In this document: in pieces, positions 8,366-17,636 of the stretch
How the letters are laid out: the number at the start of each line of letters is the position of its first letter
How positions within the stretch are numbered: position 1 is the stretch's first letter
Assembly (NCBI GenBank): GCA_016707585.1
Contig: JADJHL010000011.1
Span: 691,433 to 755,432, forward strand
Origin: Ignavibacteriales bacterium
Lineage (GTDB): Bacteria; Bacteroidota; Ignavibacteria; Ignavibacteriales; Ignavibacteriaceae
DNA length: 64,000 nt
Reading direction: 5' to 3'
Position numbers and translations under genes: made by a program
The notes under the pieces: generated by a model
What the model saw: only the letters and a program-made list of their open reading frames with translations
Database searches by the model: none
Told to the model about the DNA's origin: nothing

Positions 8366-9727
8366 TTACTCTTCCCTGATTTTTTTAAGTTTTCGTTGCA
8401 ATGTTCTTTCACTAACGCCAAGTATTGAAGCAGCTTTACGCACATTATTGTTAAGAATACCCATAACATTTACAATATGTTTTTTTTCAGCTTCTTCAAG
8501 TGAAATTAATATTTCTGATTTTTGAAGTTCAGTTTCTTTACCATCAACTGTTTTAGGAATTTCTACAGCATTTAATCTTTGATTATCATCTGATTGAACC
8601 ACGGAATTAAAAATTATATTCTCAAGCTCGCGCACGTTACCAGGGAAAGGATAATTTCTAAGTTGAGCAATCGCTTCGCGAGTAAGTCCTAAAATATTTT
8701 TATTGTAAGTTGTGTTTGCAACTTTTATTAGATGATTTGAAATTAGCAAAACATCATTACCACGTTTACGCAACGGAGGTAAACTAATATGGCCACGATT
8801 TAATCTATAATAAAGATCTGCACGGAACAACCCTTTGTTTACAGCATCAGCTAAATCTCTGTTTGTTGCCGCAATAATTCTTATATCTAATTTTATCGGA
8901 GATGAACTGCCAATTTTAAAAATTTCGTTGTATTGAATTGCACGTAAAAGTTTACCCTGTAATTCTTTTGGTAATTCACCAATCTCATCTAGAAAGATTG
9001 TTCCGCCATTAGCAGATTCAAAATATCCTTGCTTATCATTTGTAGATCCGGTAAATGATCCCTTAACAGTGCCAAACAATTCGCTTTCAAATAGAGAAGG
9101 AGAGATGGACGCAAGATTAACAGCAACGTAAGGTTTGTTTTTCCTTGGTGAAAGATCGTGAACTTTTTTCGCAACTAAATCTTTTCCAGTTCCAGTCTCA
9201 CCAACAATTAATATTGTTTCGTTAGTTGGGGCAAAAATTTCTACAAGATTAAAAACTCTGTGCATTGTATCAGAATCAGTAATAATATTTGCAAACTTAT
9301 TATCATCAACTTTTTGTACTGAACCTTCAGCTCTTAAAACATCACGTTCACGTTCAAGTAGTTTGTAACCAATTGCTCTTCTGATAGTTAAAAGTAATCT
9401 ATCAGTATCTGGTGGTTTGATTATAAACTCGTATGCTCCAAATTTTATTGCTTCAAGTGCAATCTCTTTATCATCAACGGCAGTAACGATGATAACAGGA
9501 ATGTTTGGATACTCAGGAGTTATTTGCTCAAGTAATTGCAGCCCATTCATTTGAGGCATATAAATATCCAACAAAATCAAATCGATGTGTTGCGTTCTAA
9601 GTAAATCAGGAACGTTTAAAGGATTTGATTCAGTAATTACATTAGTATAACCTTCTTGTTGAAGAATACTTTTTAGTAATTCTAAATATGATAGTTCATC
9701 ATCAACTAGTAAAATTGTTTCTTTCAC
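8366..9727 (-). CDS. NtrC/AtoC-type sigma-54-dependent response regulator
   Basis: 453 residues in the classical three-part layout. The receiver (1-120) has phospho-acceptor Asp54 in LLDIYMP. The AAA+ domain (about 150-385) has Walker A GETGTGKD, the Walker B region TIFLDEIGEL, and a sigma-54 contact loop reading GSFTGS instead of GAFTGA. The C-terminal Fis-type HTH is NNVRKAASILGVSERTLQRK. It opens the sigma-54 holoenzyme at -24/-12 promoters after phosphorylation. It lies 99 bases downstream of, and codirectional with, the pilin-like genes, whose upstream region has a candidate sigma-54 promoter, so regulation of that operon is a reasonable inference. The cognate kinase is not adjacent. Confidence 0.93.
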   Translation of the reverse strand: MKETILLVDDELSYLELLKSILQQEGYTNVITESNPLNVPDLLRTQHIDLILLDIYMPQMNGLQLLEQITPEYPNIPVIIVTAVDDKEIALEAIKFGAYEFIIKPPDTDRLLLTIRRAIGYKLLERERDVLRAEGSVQKVDDNKFANIITDSDTMHRVFNLVEIFAPTNETILIVGETGTGKDLVAKKVHDLSPRKNKPYVAVNLASISPSLFESELFGTVKGSFTGSTNDKQGYFESANGGTIFLDEIGELPKELQGKLLRAIQYNEIFKIGSSSPIKLDIRIIAATNRDLADAVNKGLFRADLYYRLNRGHISLPPLRKRGNDVLLISNHLIKVANTTYNKNILGLTREAIAQLRNYPFPGNVRELENIIFNSVVQSDDNQRLNAVEIPKTVDGKETELQKSEILISLEEAEKKHIVNVMGILNNNVRKAASILGVSERTLQRKLKKIREE

Positions 9728-9826
9728 AATAAAAACCTTGTTATTTGTTTAAATGTAAATAAATAAATATGATTATTCCAGAAAAGCTTCTGAATAATTA
9801 ATTGATTCCCCATAAAATTATTCAAA

Positions 9827-11055
9827 TTATTCTAACCAGGACACAATTTCGAACCCACCGGTACCTGGGAAAAATGGAGGAGATGCTGTCATAAATCTAT
9901 CATCATATCGATATCTTTTTGCAAAACCATGATTAATAGATGTTCCGCTAAATGTACCAACAGCAGCACGAGTTTTTTGTATTATTCCACCAAGCAAATT
10001 TATATTTCCGCTTACTGGCCTGATATCATGATCCTGTGCTCCAAATCCACCTTTTTCGCAATATATTGAAGCATGAATATCAACGCTTGAGTTGTTAGCT
10101 GTATTTTTGGTAATCCACACACTATTTTCTGCACAGATTCCTAACATATCGGTAGAGTTAGGATACTTACGTGGATCTTTATTGTAAACAATATTATCAT
10201 CTATCCAAACCGTTCCTTTTCCTGTTGAAGTAGTTGTACTATTACATCCTAAAGTATATTGTCCCTTCACTGTTCCTTTAAGTCTTACAACAGCGTTTTT
10301 AGCAAAGATCATTCCGTTTGGTGCCGCATCTGGTAAATAAAGTGCAGAGTAAGAAGCACCATAAGAAAATTTATATTTAAGAGAATCATTTACAAAAAAC
10401 ATATAAACAGTATCGTGTCCTGTAAATTCATATCCGCCTGTTTCAGCAGGTGTTTCCATTAAATCTACTGCATTTGTTGGCATCGTACACTAACTCCAGG
10501 ATCATATCCACCAATAAAATTAGGCTTATCAGCAGTTTTGCTGGTTTTATAAACAAGTGATTTAAGACTTGATGCTTTACCAAAAAATACTGGATGATTT
10601 GCCGCACGTAAATAATCTTGTGTATGAAATGGACCCCAAACAGTATCATTACCGGTCCACCAAATTGTACCACCTTCACTTACCGAATAATAAGCAAACT
10701 TAGAAAATTTACTTGGAGATAAAGTTACTTCAACTATGCTTTCCATTCCGTGATAGGAACCTGTTGCAACAATCTTCCTAATGTTCTTGTAAACATCAAC
10801 AACCTGTATTTCAACATCAAGTTTGCCATCGGAAAAATCTTCGTTGCTGTAACCATCATCCCAGGTTGGATCTATAAAAATTTGGTTTGATGCAAGATTA
10901 GCTCCACTTACAGCGATGTTGTGTGCAATCATTTCACTGTAATAACCTACCATATTGCCAACAGATTCTGTTGAGATTTTGCCAAAGTTTTTTATAGCTA
11001 TCATAAATAAAAGTGTAAAGCCAATAATTGTTATAAAAGTTGCCTTGCCCGCCAT
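9827..11055 (-). pseudogene. PilX-like pseudopilin/large surface protein, split by one frameshift near 10475
   Basis: Two frames overlap end to start (11055 to 10465 and 10483 to 9827) and together give about 414 residues. The start MAGKATFITIIGFTLLFMIAI is a single N-terminal helix without a cleaved signal, as in minor pseudopilins of the PilX type. The rest is a long Gly/Ser/Thr/Asn-rich region with many beta-prone segments. The switch is to the -1 frame near GTACGATGCC, so one base appears to be missing. Third gene in the pilin-like operon, four bases after its neighbour. Probably part of a type IV pilus or type II-like pseudopilus; no specific homologue is recognised. Confidence 0.6.
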
Positions 11056-11059
11056 TGTG

Positions 11060-11659
11060 TTACCTATTCTTTAAATTTCGTGATACCATTCTTATCTGAC
11101 GCCAAAATGCTTTTGAATATTTTTGATCGTAAGCTTCTGTGCTTTCAACAGTTAAATTTATTTCAATTGAAACGATCCCGCCATTAAGTCCAATAGGCGG
11201 AGTTAGCGTATCACCAAGAGCATCAAAATAAACAAGATGAAATTGTGTGATACCAAGATTTGCACTTTTATGCGGCTCTGCATTTACAACCCTGTATAAT
11301 AATCTATCTCGTGGATTTGCAGAAGCAGTAAGCTCTGATGTTGGGCCTAAATAATAATGCATCGAATCAACATCTCCATCATTATCAATATCCGAATAAA
11401 ATCTGATCTCTGAAGTATCAGCATAAAGTACAGCTTTAGTTGGATCGGGAAGTAAATTCCAGTTTTTGCAATATCCAATTTTTCTAAAATCATATTCAAT
11501 AATCTGTGCAGCAGTAGCAAGATTTTGTTGGATTGTTAATTCACCATTATGATTATATGTTTTTTCAGTAATGCTATCACTAAGTCTAAAAGCAATAGAC
11601 ATCATAATTCCACCAATTATAACAGAACCGAGAATATCTAAAATTGTAGTAAAGCCCAT
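11060..11659 (-). CDS. PilW-like minor pseudopilin
   Basis: 199 residues starting MGFTTILDILGSVIIGGIMM. The first residues resemble a processed prepilin helix (GFT followed by a hydrophobic helix), but the usual Glu5 is not evident and an Asp occupies a nearby position. A later part has DIDNDGDVDSMHYYLG, a calcium-loop-like acidic segment, and a hydrophilic C-terminal half of beta type. Codirectional with the other two pilin-like genes (gaps of 9 and 4 bases), so one transcript. Such trios (PilV/PilW/PilX style) prime pseudopilus assembly. Assignment rests on architecture, not on a strong motif. Confidence 0.55.
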   Translation of the reverse strand: MGFTTILDILGSVIIGGIMMSIAFRLSDSITEKTYNHNGELTIQQNLATAAQIIEYDFRKIGYCKNWNLLPDPTKAVLYADTSEIRFYSDIDNDGDVDSMHYYLGPTSELTASANPRDRLLYRVVNAEPHKSANLGITQFHLVYFDALGDTLTPPIGLNGGIVSIEINLTVESTEAYDQKYSKAFWRQIRMVSRNLKNR

Positions 11660-11668
11660 TTATATTTC

Positions 11669-12169
11669 CTATCTAAAATGCCAGTAACTGTAGATGGTAG
11701 ACATTCTAATTGTATCTTGCATTGATTCACTAGTAACAGTAATGTCCATTTTTTTATGCCAGGTTTTTTGTCCAACCTTAACTTGAGGATTTGAAGCATC
11801 TATATAGTAGACTGTGCATGTTAAGTGATACTTGGCTAAGGGTAGGTAATTGTAGTGATAATCATAACCTTCATAATCATCAAAATCATTAAATGTAATA
11901 CTGGAATCTTCAAGCTCGCCTGCACCGCGGCCGAGTGGATAACTGGTTAATAAATTGTAATCTGAAAATTCATCTGAAACTGTATTAGCATCAAATGCTT
12001 TTTTGCTCGCTTCTTCTATTAAGGATGTTGCCAGTGAGACGGCTAAGATGCCAAGTTTGGAGTCTTGCATGACAGTATCGTTAGCAAGAATAAAGTTGTT
12101 CATTTTTAGAACTGTTAATGAGAGAATTAGTAAAGCCCCAATACTAAACAGTGTTTGTCCCGTGTTCAT
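11669..12169 (-). CDS. Pseudopilin-like protein, first gene of the pilin-like operon
   Basis: Start placed at the ATG at 12169, giving 166 residues beginning MNTGQTLFSIGALLILSLTVLKMN. An in-frame TTG at 12205 is rejected because it lies inside the candidate -24/-12 promoter at 12201-12217. One N-terminal hydrophobic helix is followed by a soluble domain rich in Asp/Tyr (DDYEGYDYHYNY). No classical prepilin GFTLIE site is present, so processing by prepilin peptidase is doubtful. Followed after 9 bases by the PilW-like gene. The operon is probably transcribed by sigma-54 RNA polymerase under the regulator at 8366. Confidence 0.55.
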   Translation of the reverse strand: MNTGQTLFSIGALLILSLTVLKMNNFILANDTVMQDSKLGILAVSLATSLIEEASKKAFDANTVSDEFSDYNLLTSYPLGRGAGELEDSSITFNDFDDYEGYDYHYNYLPLAKYHLTCTVYYIDASNPQVKVGQKTWHKKMDITVTSESMQDTIRMSTIYSYWHFR

Positions 12170-12200
12170 AGTATTTCTTTTCGATAATTGTGGCTTTATT

Positions 12201-12217
12201 AGCAAGTATCGTACAAA
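12201..12217 (-). promoter_or_regulatory. Candidate sigma-54 (-24/-12) promoter of the pilin-like operon
   Basis: Minus strand reads TTTGTACGATACTTGCT. Against the sigma-54 consensus TTGGCACGNNNNTTGCW the -12 block TTGCT is perfect, the ACG is kept, and the first G of the GG doublet is T. The predicted transcript would start near 12190, about 20 bases before the ATG at 12169. Confidence 0.5.
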
Positions 12218-12459
12218 AAAAAATCTCTTTATGAAACAAAATTTATTTTGCTTTTAATATGATTTTGAGATTTGGAATACATTATCAGATAATCTTTACT
12301 TAGATATGGAAATATTTACTTCCTTTCGGCTTGTTCGTTAGTCCTTTTGGCGACAATATTATCGTCGAGAATAAGACACTAAACAACCAAAATTTTAAAA
12401 CCTGATTTTCTTATCTTTACTTATTAAAAATTTATTTCTTTCTATCTAAAGGAAACATT

Positions 12460-14676
12460 ATGACTGCAAATTATGATATGATCAAAAAAGTTTACTCTAA
12501 TTATAAAGATCGATTAAACGAAATACGAAAAGTTGTTAATCGTCCATTAACTTATGCAGAAAAAGTTTTATACACTCATCTTTATGATAAAGCAACAAAA
12601 GAATTTACTGGTGGAAAAGATTATGTTGATTTAGCTCCTGATCGTGTTGCAATGCAGGATGCAACAGCACAAATGGCATTATTACAATTTATGTCTGCTG
12701 GAAGAAAAACAACTGCAGTTCCTTCAACTGTTCATTGTGATCATTTAATTCAAGCTCAAGTTGGTGCGGTTGAAGATCTTGATCGTGCAACAACTGAGAA
12801 CAAAGAAGTATATGATTTTCTTGAAAGCATTTCGCAAAAATTTGGTGTTGGATTCTGGAAACCGGGTGCTGGAATTATTCATCAGGTTGTTTTAGAAAAT
12901 TATGCTTTCCCGGGCGGAATGATGATTGGAACTGATTCACACACTCCAAACGCCGGTGGATTAGGAATGATTGCAATCGGTGTTGGAGGTGCAGATGCTG
13001 TGGATGTTATGGCAGGAATGCCGTGGGAGTTAAAATGGCCAAAACTTATTGGCGTTAAGTTAACCGGAAAATTAAACGGCTGGACATCCGCAAAAGATGT
13101 TATTCTTAAACTTGCAGGAATATTAACAGTTAAAGGCGGTACCGGAGCAATTGTAGAATATTTTGGTGATGGAACAAATTCAATTTCCTGCACAGGTAAA
13201 GGTACTATTTGTAATATGGGTGCAGAGATTGGGGCAACAACTTCTGTATTTCCATTTGATGAAAAGATGGCTTCATATCTTAGAATTACAAAACGTGTTG
13301 ATGTTGCGGCACTGGCTGAAGGTTTAGCAGATGAACTTTGTGCTGATAAAGAAGTTTTTGCTAATCCGGAAAAATATTATGATCAGGTAATTGAAATTAA
13401 TTTAAGCGAACTTGAACCACATCTTAACGGACCATTTACTCCGGATAAAGCATGGCCAATCTCTAAAATGAAAGAAGCAGTAAAGAGTGAAAACTTTCCT
13501 GATAAAGTTTCTGTTGGTTTGATCGGAAGTTGTACAAATTCCAGTTATGAAGATATTGATCGCTCTGCAAGCATTGCAAAACAAGCACTTGCTAAAGGGA
13601 TTAAAGCAAAAGGGCAGTACACAATTACTCCGGGCTCTGAACAAGTAAGAGCAACAATTGAGCGAGACGGACAATTAAAAACTCTTACAGACATTGGCGG
13701 AGTTATTCTTGCAAACGCTTGTGGTCCTTGTATTGGAATGTGGAAACGTATGGATATGAAAATGGGTGAAAGAAATACAATCATTACATCGTTCAACAGA
13801 AATTTCGCAAAACGAAATGATGGAAATCCTGAAACACTTGCGTTCGTTGCATCACCTGAAATCACAACTGCACTTGCAATTGCAGGCAGTTTATCTTTCA
13901 ATCCTATTACCGATGAACTTGAAAATGAAAAAGGTGAGAAAGTAAAACTTGATGCACCAAGTGGAGAAGAACTACCACCACGCGGATTTGACGAAGGCAG
14001 TGCTGGATTTGTTGCTCCTGCTGAAGATGGAAGTAAAGTTGAAGTTAAAGTTGATCCAAAGAGTGAAAGATTACAATTGCTTACATCATTTACTCCCTGG
14101 GATGGAAAAGATTTAGTTGATCTTCCTGTGTTACTGAAAGCATTTGGAAAATGTACGACTGATCATATTTCAATGGCTGGACCATGGTTAAAGTATCGCG
14201 GACATCTTGATAATATTTCCAACAATATGTTTATCGGTGCAATAAATGCATACACAAAAGAAGCTGGAAAAGTTAAAAATATTTTTACAGGTGAAACTAA
14301 ATCTGTTCCTGAAGTTGCTCGTGAGTACAAAAAACATAACCACAATTGGGTTGTTGTTGGCGATGAAAATTATGGTGAAGGTTCATCACGAGAACACGCA
14401 GCAATGGAACCAAGATTTCTTGGCGGCAGAGCAATAATCGTAAAAAGTTTTGCGCGCATCCACGAAACAAATTTAAAGAAACAAGGAATGCTGCCGCTTA
14501 CTTTTGCTGATCCAAAAGATTATGATAAGATAAAAGAAGATGATAAAGTTGATATTCTCATTTCAACATTAGCTCCGGAAAAACAAGTTAAGATGATTGT
14601 TAAGCATAAAGATGGAAGCAAAGATGAAGTGATGTTGAATCAAACTTTTAATGCTGCACAGATAGAATGGTTTTAA
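12460..14676 (+). CDS. acn: Aconitate hydratase
   Basis: 738 residues, the mitochondrial-type aconitase length. It interconverts citrate and isocitrate in the TCA cycle in the cytoplasm. The three iron-sulfur ligands are visible at Cys358 (GSCTNSS) and Cys421/Cys424 (ACGPCIGMW), numbers identical to those I recall for pig mitochondrial aconitase. The swivel domain near the C-terminus has GDENYGEGSSREHAA, the substrate-binding Ser/Arg loop. A ribosome site AAAGGA precedes the ATG. Monocistronic: a terminator hairpin lies about 75 bases past the stop. The 290-base upstream region has no recognisable riboswitch. Confidence 0.97.
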   Translation: MTANYDMIKKVYSNYKDRLNEIRKVVNRPLTYAEKVLYTHLYDKATKEFTGGKDYVDLAPDRVAMQDATAQMALLQFMSAGRKTTAVPSTVHCDHLIQAQVGAVEDLDRATTENKEVYDFLESISQKFGVGFWKPGAGIIHQVVLENYAFPGGMMIGTDSHTPNAGGLGMIAIGVGGADAVDVMAGMPWELKWPKLIGVKLTGKLNGWTSAKDVILKLAGILTVKGGTGAIVEYFGDGTNSISCTGKGTICNMGAEIGATTSVFPFDEKMASYLRITKRVDVAALAEGLADELCADKEVFANPEKYYDQVIEINLSELEPHLNGPFTPDKAWPISKMKEAVKSENFPDKVSVGLIGSCTNSSYEDIDRSASIAKQALAKGIKAKGQYTITPGSEQVRATIERDGQLKTLTDIGGVILANACGPCIGMWKRMDMKMGERNTIITSFNRNFAKRNDGNPETLAFVASPEITTALAIAGSLSFNPITDELENEKGEKVKLDAPSGEELPPRGFDEGSAGFVAPAEDGSKVEVKVDPKSERLQLLTSFTPWDGKDLVDLPVLLKAFGKCTTDHISMAGPWLKYRGHLDNISNNMFIGAINAYTKEAGKVKNIFTGETKSVPEVAREYKKHNHNWVVVGDENYGEGSSREHAAMEPRFLGGRAIIVKSFARIHETNLKKQGMLPLTFADPKDYDKIKEDDKVDILISTLAPEKQVKMIVKHKDGSKDEVMLNQTFNAAQIEWF

Positions 14677-14751
14677 AGCTGGTAGTGCATTAAACCTTAT
14701 TGCAAGTAAACAGAAATAAATGTAGCAAACGCGTTTAAGATCTTTACATTT

Positions 14752-14778
14752 AGGCGATTCAACTGAGTCGCCTTTTTT
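14752..14778 (+). terminator. Rho-independent terminator of acn
   Basis: A 9-bp stem AGGCGATTC / GAGTCGCCT (one G-U pair) with loop AACT, followed by a run of six T. It overlaps the last bases of the convergent marR-type ORF. Confidence 0.85.
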
Positions 14779-15298
14779 GGTGAACCAAAATTTCAGCAAA
14801 GACCCAAGAAGAATCAGACAAAGTTCGCAAAGAATAAAGTTTACCATAAACTTTTTCCAGCAAATCAGAAAGAGTTTTCTTTTCTGTATTTGAGAGTGTG
14901 GAAGATATGTAACTTCCCAAAGCCTGAATTTCCGGATGTGCTTTATCTAAAAGTTTTATTCCTTTTTCTGTAATTCGAGTCATTGAAAGTCTTTTATCTT
15001 CAGTTGAATTAAATCTTTCAACCAACTTTTCTTTCATCAATCTATCAATAATTCTTGTTACATCCGGTGCCGGTTCAATCATTCTGGAAATAATATCACA
15101 ACGCGGATGACCATTTGGATAAACTCCCTTTAGAATGCGAAGCACATTATATTGCGGCATGGTTAATCCATACTTATTCATCACCTCATCGTGTTTTGAA
15201 CGCAGAAAATAAGATGTTACAAAAATATTTAATGCAACTTCCTGATCTAAGCTTTCAAACTTTGTTTGTTTAAGCCATTGTTTTAGTATTTCGCCCAT
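14759..15298 (-). CDS. MarR-family transcriptional regulator
   Basis: 179 residues. The winged-helix region runs about 35-115: LTMPQYNVLRIL, then recognition helix region EPAPDVTRIIDRLM, then wing RFNSTEDKRLSMTRITEKG, all typical of MarR. It should bind DNA as a dimer and release it on ligand or oxidant binding. The last 25 residues read through the acn terminator hairpin and look unlike a MarR tail, so the true end may be earlier or a small indel may be present. It is divergent from the BatA-like gene across 151 bases containing a GTGT-N4-ACAC palindrome. The ligand cannot be predicted. Confidence 0.88.
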   Translation of the reverse strand: MGEILKQWLKQTKFESLDQEVALNIFVTSYFLRSKHDEVMNKYGLTMPQYNVLRILKGVYPNGHPRCDIISRMIEPAPDVTRIIDRLMKEKLVERFNSTEDKRLSMTRITEKGIKLLDKAHPEIQALGSYISSTLSNTEKKTLSDLLEKVYGKLYSLRTLSDSSWVFAEILVHQKRRLS

Positions 15299-15318
15299 TG
15301 TATCAATTCTAATTTATT

Positions 15319-15330
15319 GTGTTATGACAC
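15319..15330. promoter_or_regulatory. Possible MarR operator palindrome
   Basis: GTGT-TATG-ACAC, a perfect 4+4 inverted repeat within a longer imperfect one, lies 21 bases upstream of the MarR-family start codon in the divergent promoter region. Size and place fit autoregulation, but so short a repeat could be chance. Confidence 0.3.
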
Positions 15331-15449
15331 CAAAATTATGTTTTTGAAATACTAAATCAAAGTTAGATTTAACTGCTTATAATTGGCATAGTATTCTCAA
15401 ATCATTATTACTATTTTTTGATCAATAAAAATGGACATTATTCTATAGT

Positions 15450-17546
15450 ATGATTTTTCTTAATCCTGCAATTTTATTCGGATTGCTAGCTGCATCAATT
15501 CCTGTAATTATTCACTTATTCAATCTTAGAAAACTTAAAAAGATTGAATTTAGTACGCTTACCTTTTTAAAGGAATTACAGAAAAATAAAATTCGTAAAA
15601 TAAAATTAAAGCAGTGGATTTTACTTGCACTTAGAGTTTTAATAATCCTTTTTGTGGTGATGGCTTTTGCACGTCCGGCATTGCAATCAATGCAAATTGG
15701 CGGAACAACATCGGCAGCAAAAACAACTGCAATATTTATTCTTGATGATACTTTTAGCATGTCTGTTGTTGATCAGAAAGGATCATATTTTAATCAGGCA
15801 AAAGAAATTATTAAGCAAGTTCTTTCGCAATTACAAGAAGGTGATGAAGTTGGTTTGATATTGGTTTCGAACACAAAAGCAGAGAATAAACTTACATCAA
15901 ACTTATCCGAGTTTATAAAAAATGTTGATCAAATTGATTTATCATTTGCATCAGCAGATTTAAATTCATCAATTACCAAAGCATCTCAAATAATTTCTGA
16001 AAGCAAAAACTTTAATAAAGAAATTTATGTTTTGTCAGATTTTCAGAAAAATAAAATCACAAAAGAAAATCTTAATAATGATTTAAGTGAATTATTAAAT
16101 GAAGGCATCAGGCTTTATTCTTTTGATTTATCAGACAAAGATGTTTTTAATCTTTCCGTTGATGAATTGAAAATTAATAACCAGATTTTTGAAAAAGATA
16201 AACCGGTTAGTTTCTCTGTAACAATTTCGAACAATTCAAAACAAGATGTTAGTAATGCTGTCGTCTCTTTGTTCATAAATGATGAAAGAGCAGCACAAAA
16301 AAGTTTTGATGTGAGTACAGATCAATCTACAATTGTGGAGATTGAGGCAATCCCAAAGACAAATGGATTTATTGATGTTGTTGCAGAAATTGAAACCGAT
16401 GAAATTGAGCAGGATAATAAGCGGTTTGCAAGTTTATTCATACCCGAAAAAATATCTGTCGGACTATTTTCTGAAAACCCAAATGATCTAACTTTTGTTG
16501 ATCTGGCTTTACAGACAGCAGGTGAAGGGATGTATGAGATTGAACGAAAAAATTTAAACCAATTTACTTCGCAGCAATTAAATAAATATCAAACAATAAT
16601 TATTTCAACAAACACAATCATTTCTGGAATTGAGCAGTTAAAAATCTTTATTCAAAATGGCGGTGGAGTTGTTTTATTCCCTTCACCAAATCAAGATGCT
16701 GTTAGATTAAATCAACTTTATTCTCAATTAGGATTAAGAATTAGTTCTTCTTTCGTTGGTAAAGTTAGTAGTAACGATTTGAAAATTAAATTTGATAAAA
16801 CTGATTTTAATCACCCCGTTTTCCAAAATATTTTTCAGAATGATGATAAGAAAAAATATGAATCACCTGAACTTAATGCTTATTACAAATTAACATCCTC
16901 CGGCAATCAAATAATTTCGTTGGTTGATGGATCATCTTTCTTAAGTGAACATAGAGTTGAGAAAGGAAAGATATTCGTTTTTAACTCTTCACCAGTTTTA
17001 AGCTGGAGTGATTTTCCTATTAAAAGTATTTTTGCTCCTTTGATGAATAAATCGGTGGCTTATCTTTCATCAAAAGAAAGAGATGAGAATATTTTTCTTG
17101 CAGGTGAGGAAGTAAATATTAATTTGAAGAACACCAATGTATCACAAATTAAAATTTTAAAACCGGATAAATCTAATGAGTTTATAAATCTTAATGATAA
17201 TTTGAGAAAAGATTATTTAGCTTATTCAAATACAAGTAATGCTGGCAATTACAAATTTTATTCTAGCGATAATCAGATTGAAAATATTTCAATCAATACT
17301 GATCCAACAGAATCTAAAACTGAATATGTTAATGAGTCTGAATTTGAAGATTATCTAGAACAAATTAAGTTTGCTGGTAAGTATGTATCTATTGATAAAG
17401 AAAGTAACATAACAGAAAAAATTATGCAGGCAAGATTTGGTTCTGAGTTGTGGAGATATTTTTTACTCGTTGCCATAATACTTGCATTAATTGAAATGAC
17501 AATTGCAAGAAATGCAAAAAAAGATTTAGAAGGAATTACGACTTAG
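15450..17546 (+). CDS. BatA-like membrane protein with a VWA domain
   Basis: 698 residues. Residues 1-80 form the BatA N-terminal unit: a helix (LNPAILFGLLAASIPVIIHLF), a basic link with LRKLKKIEFSTLTFLKEL, and a second helix (ILLALRVLIILFVVMAFARPAL). A von Willebrand A domain follows (about 92-230) with FILDDTFSMS, a DxSxS-like metal site in which the first Ser is Thr. Then come beta-rich segments and a C-terminal helix (YFLLVAIILALIEMTIA). In Bacteroidota such proteins sit with MoxR ATPase and DUF58 genes; here neither is adjacent, but DUF4159 and DUF4175 genes of the same kind of set lie 7 kb away. Function: cell-envelope assembly, not proven. Confidence 0.88.
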   Translation: MIFLNPAILFGLLAASIPVIIHLFNLRKLKKIEFSTLTFLKELQKNKIRKIKLKQWILLALRVLIILFVVMAFARPALQSMQIGGTTSAAKTTAIFILDDTFSMSVVDQKGSYFNQAKEIIKQVLSQLQEGDEVGLILVSNTKAENKLTSNLSEFIKNVDQIDLSFASADLNSSITKASQIISESKNFNKEIYVLSDFQKNKITKENLNNDLSELLNEGIRLYSFDLSDKDVFNLSVDELKINNQIFEKDKPVSFSVTISNNSKQDVSNAVVSLFINDERAAQKSFDVSTDQSTIVEIEAIPKTNGFIDVVAEIETDEIEQDNKRFASLFIPEKISVGLFSENPNDLTFVDLALQTAGEGMYEIERKNLNQFTSQQLNKYQTIIISTNTIISGIEQLKIFIQNGGGVVLFPSPNQDAVRLNQLYSQLGLRISSSFVGKVSSNDLKIKFDKTDFNHPVFQNIFQNDDKKKYESPELNAYYKLTSSGNQIISLVDGSSFLSEHRVEKGKIFVFNSSPVLSWSDFPIKSIFAPLMNKSVAYLSSKERDENIFLAGEEVNINLKNTNVSQIKILKPDKSNEFINLNDNLRKDYLAYSNTSNAGNYKFYSSDNQIENISINTDPTESKTEYVNESEFEDYLEQIKFAGKYVSIDKESNITEKIMQARFGSELWRYFLLVAIILALIEMTIARNAKKDLEGITT

Positions 17547-17630
17547 TGTTCCTAAGTGTACTTAGTGTCTCAGTGGTAAAAGAAGATTCACACCACTTAG
17601 ACACTGAGACCACAAAGGATCACTTAGAAA
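17541..17630. repeat. Nested inverted repeat (cttagtgtctcagtggt type) between BatA-like gene and hflX
   Basis: The 17-base arm at 17561-17577 matches the reverse complement of 17592-17608 at 15 of 17 positions, inside an outer pair CTAAGTG (17552) / CACTTAG (17621). This family of cttagtg/ccactaag palindromes is a common intergenic repeat in Bacteroidota genomes (from memory). It may also act as a terminator. Confidence 0.6.
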
Positions 17631-17636
17631 TATATT

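Noticed and set aside
12900..13901. Reverse-strand ORFs of about 90-118 residues inside acn
   Set aside because: They are antisense to a highly conserved enzyme and have no family features or ribosome sites.
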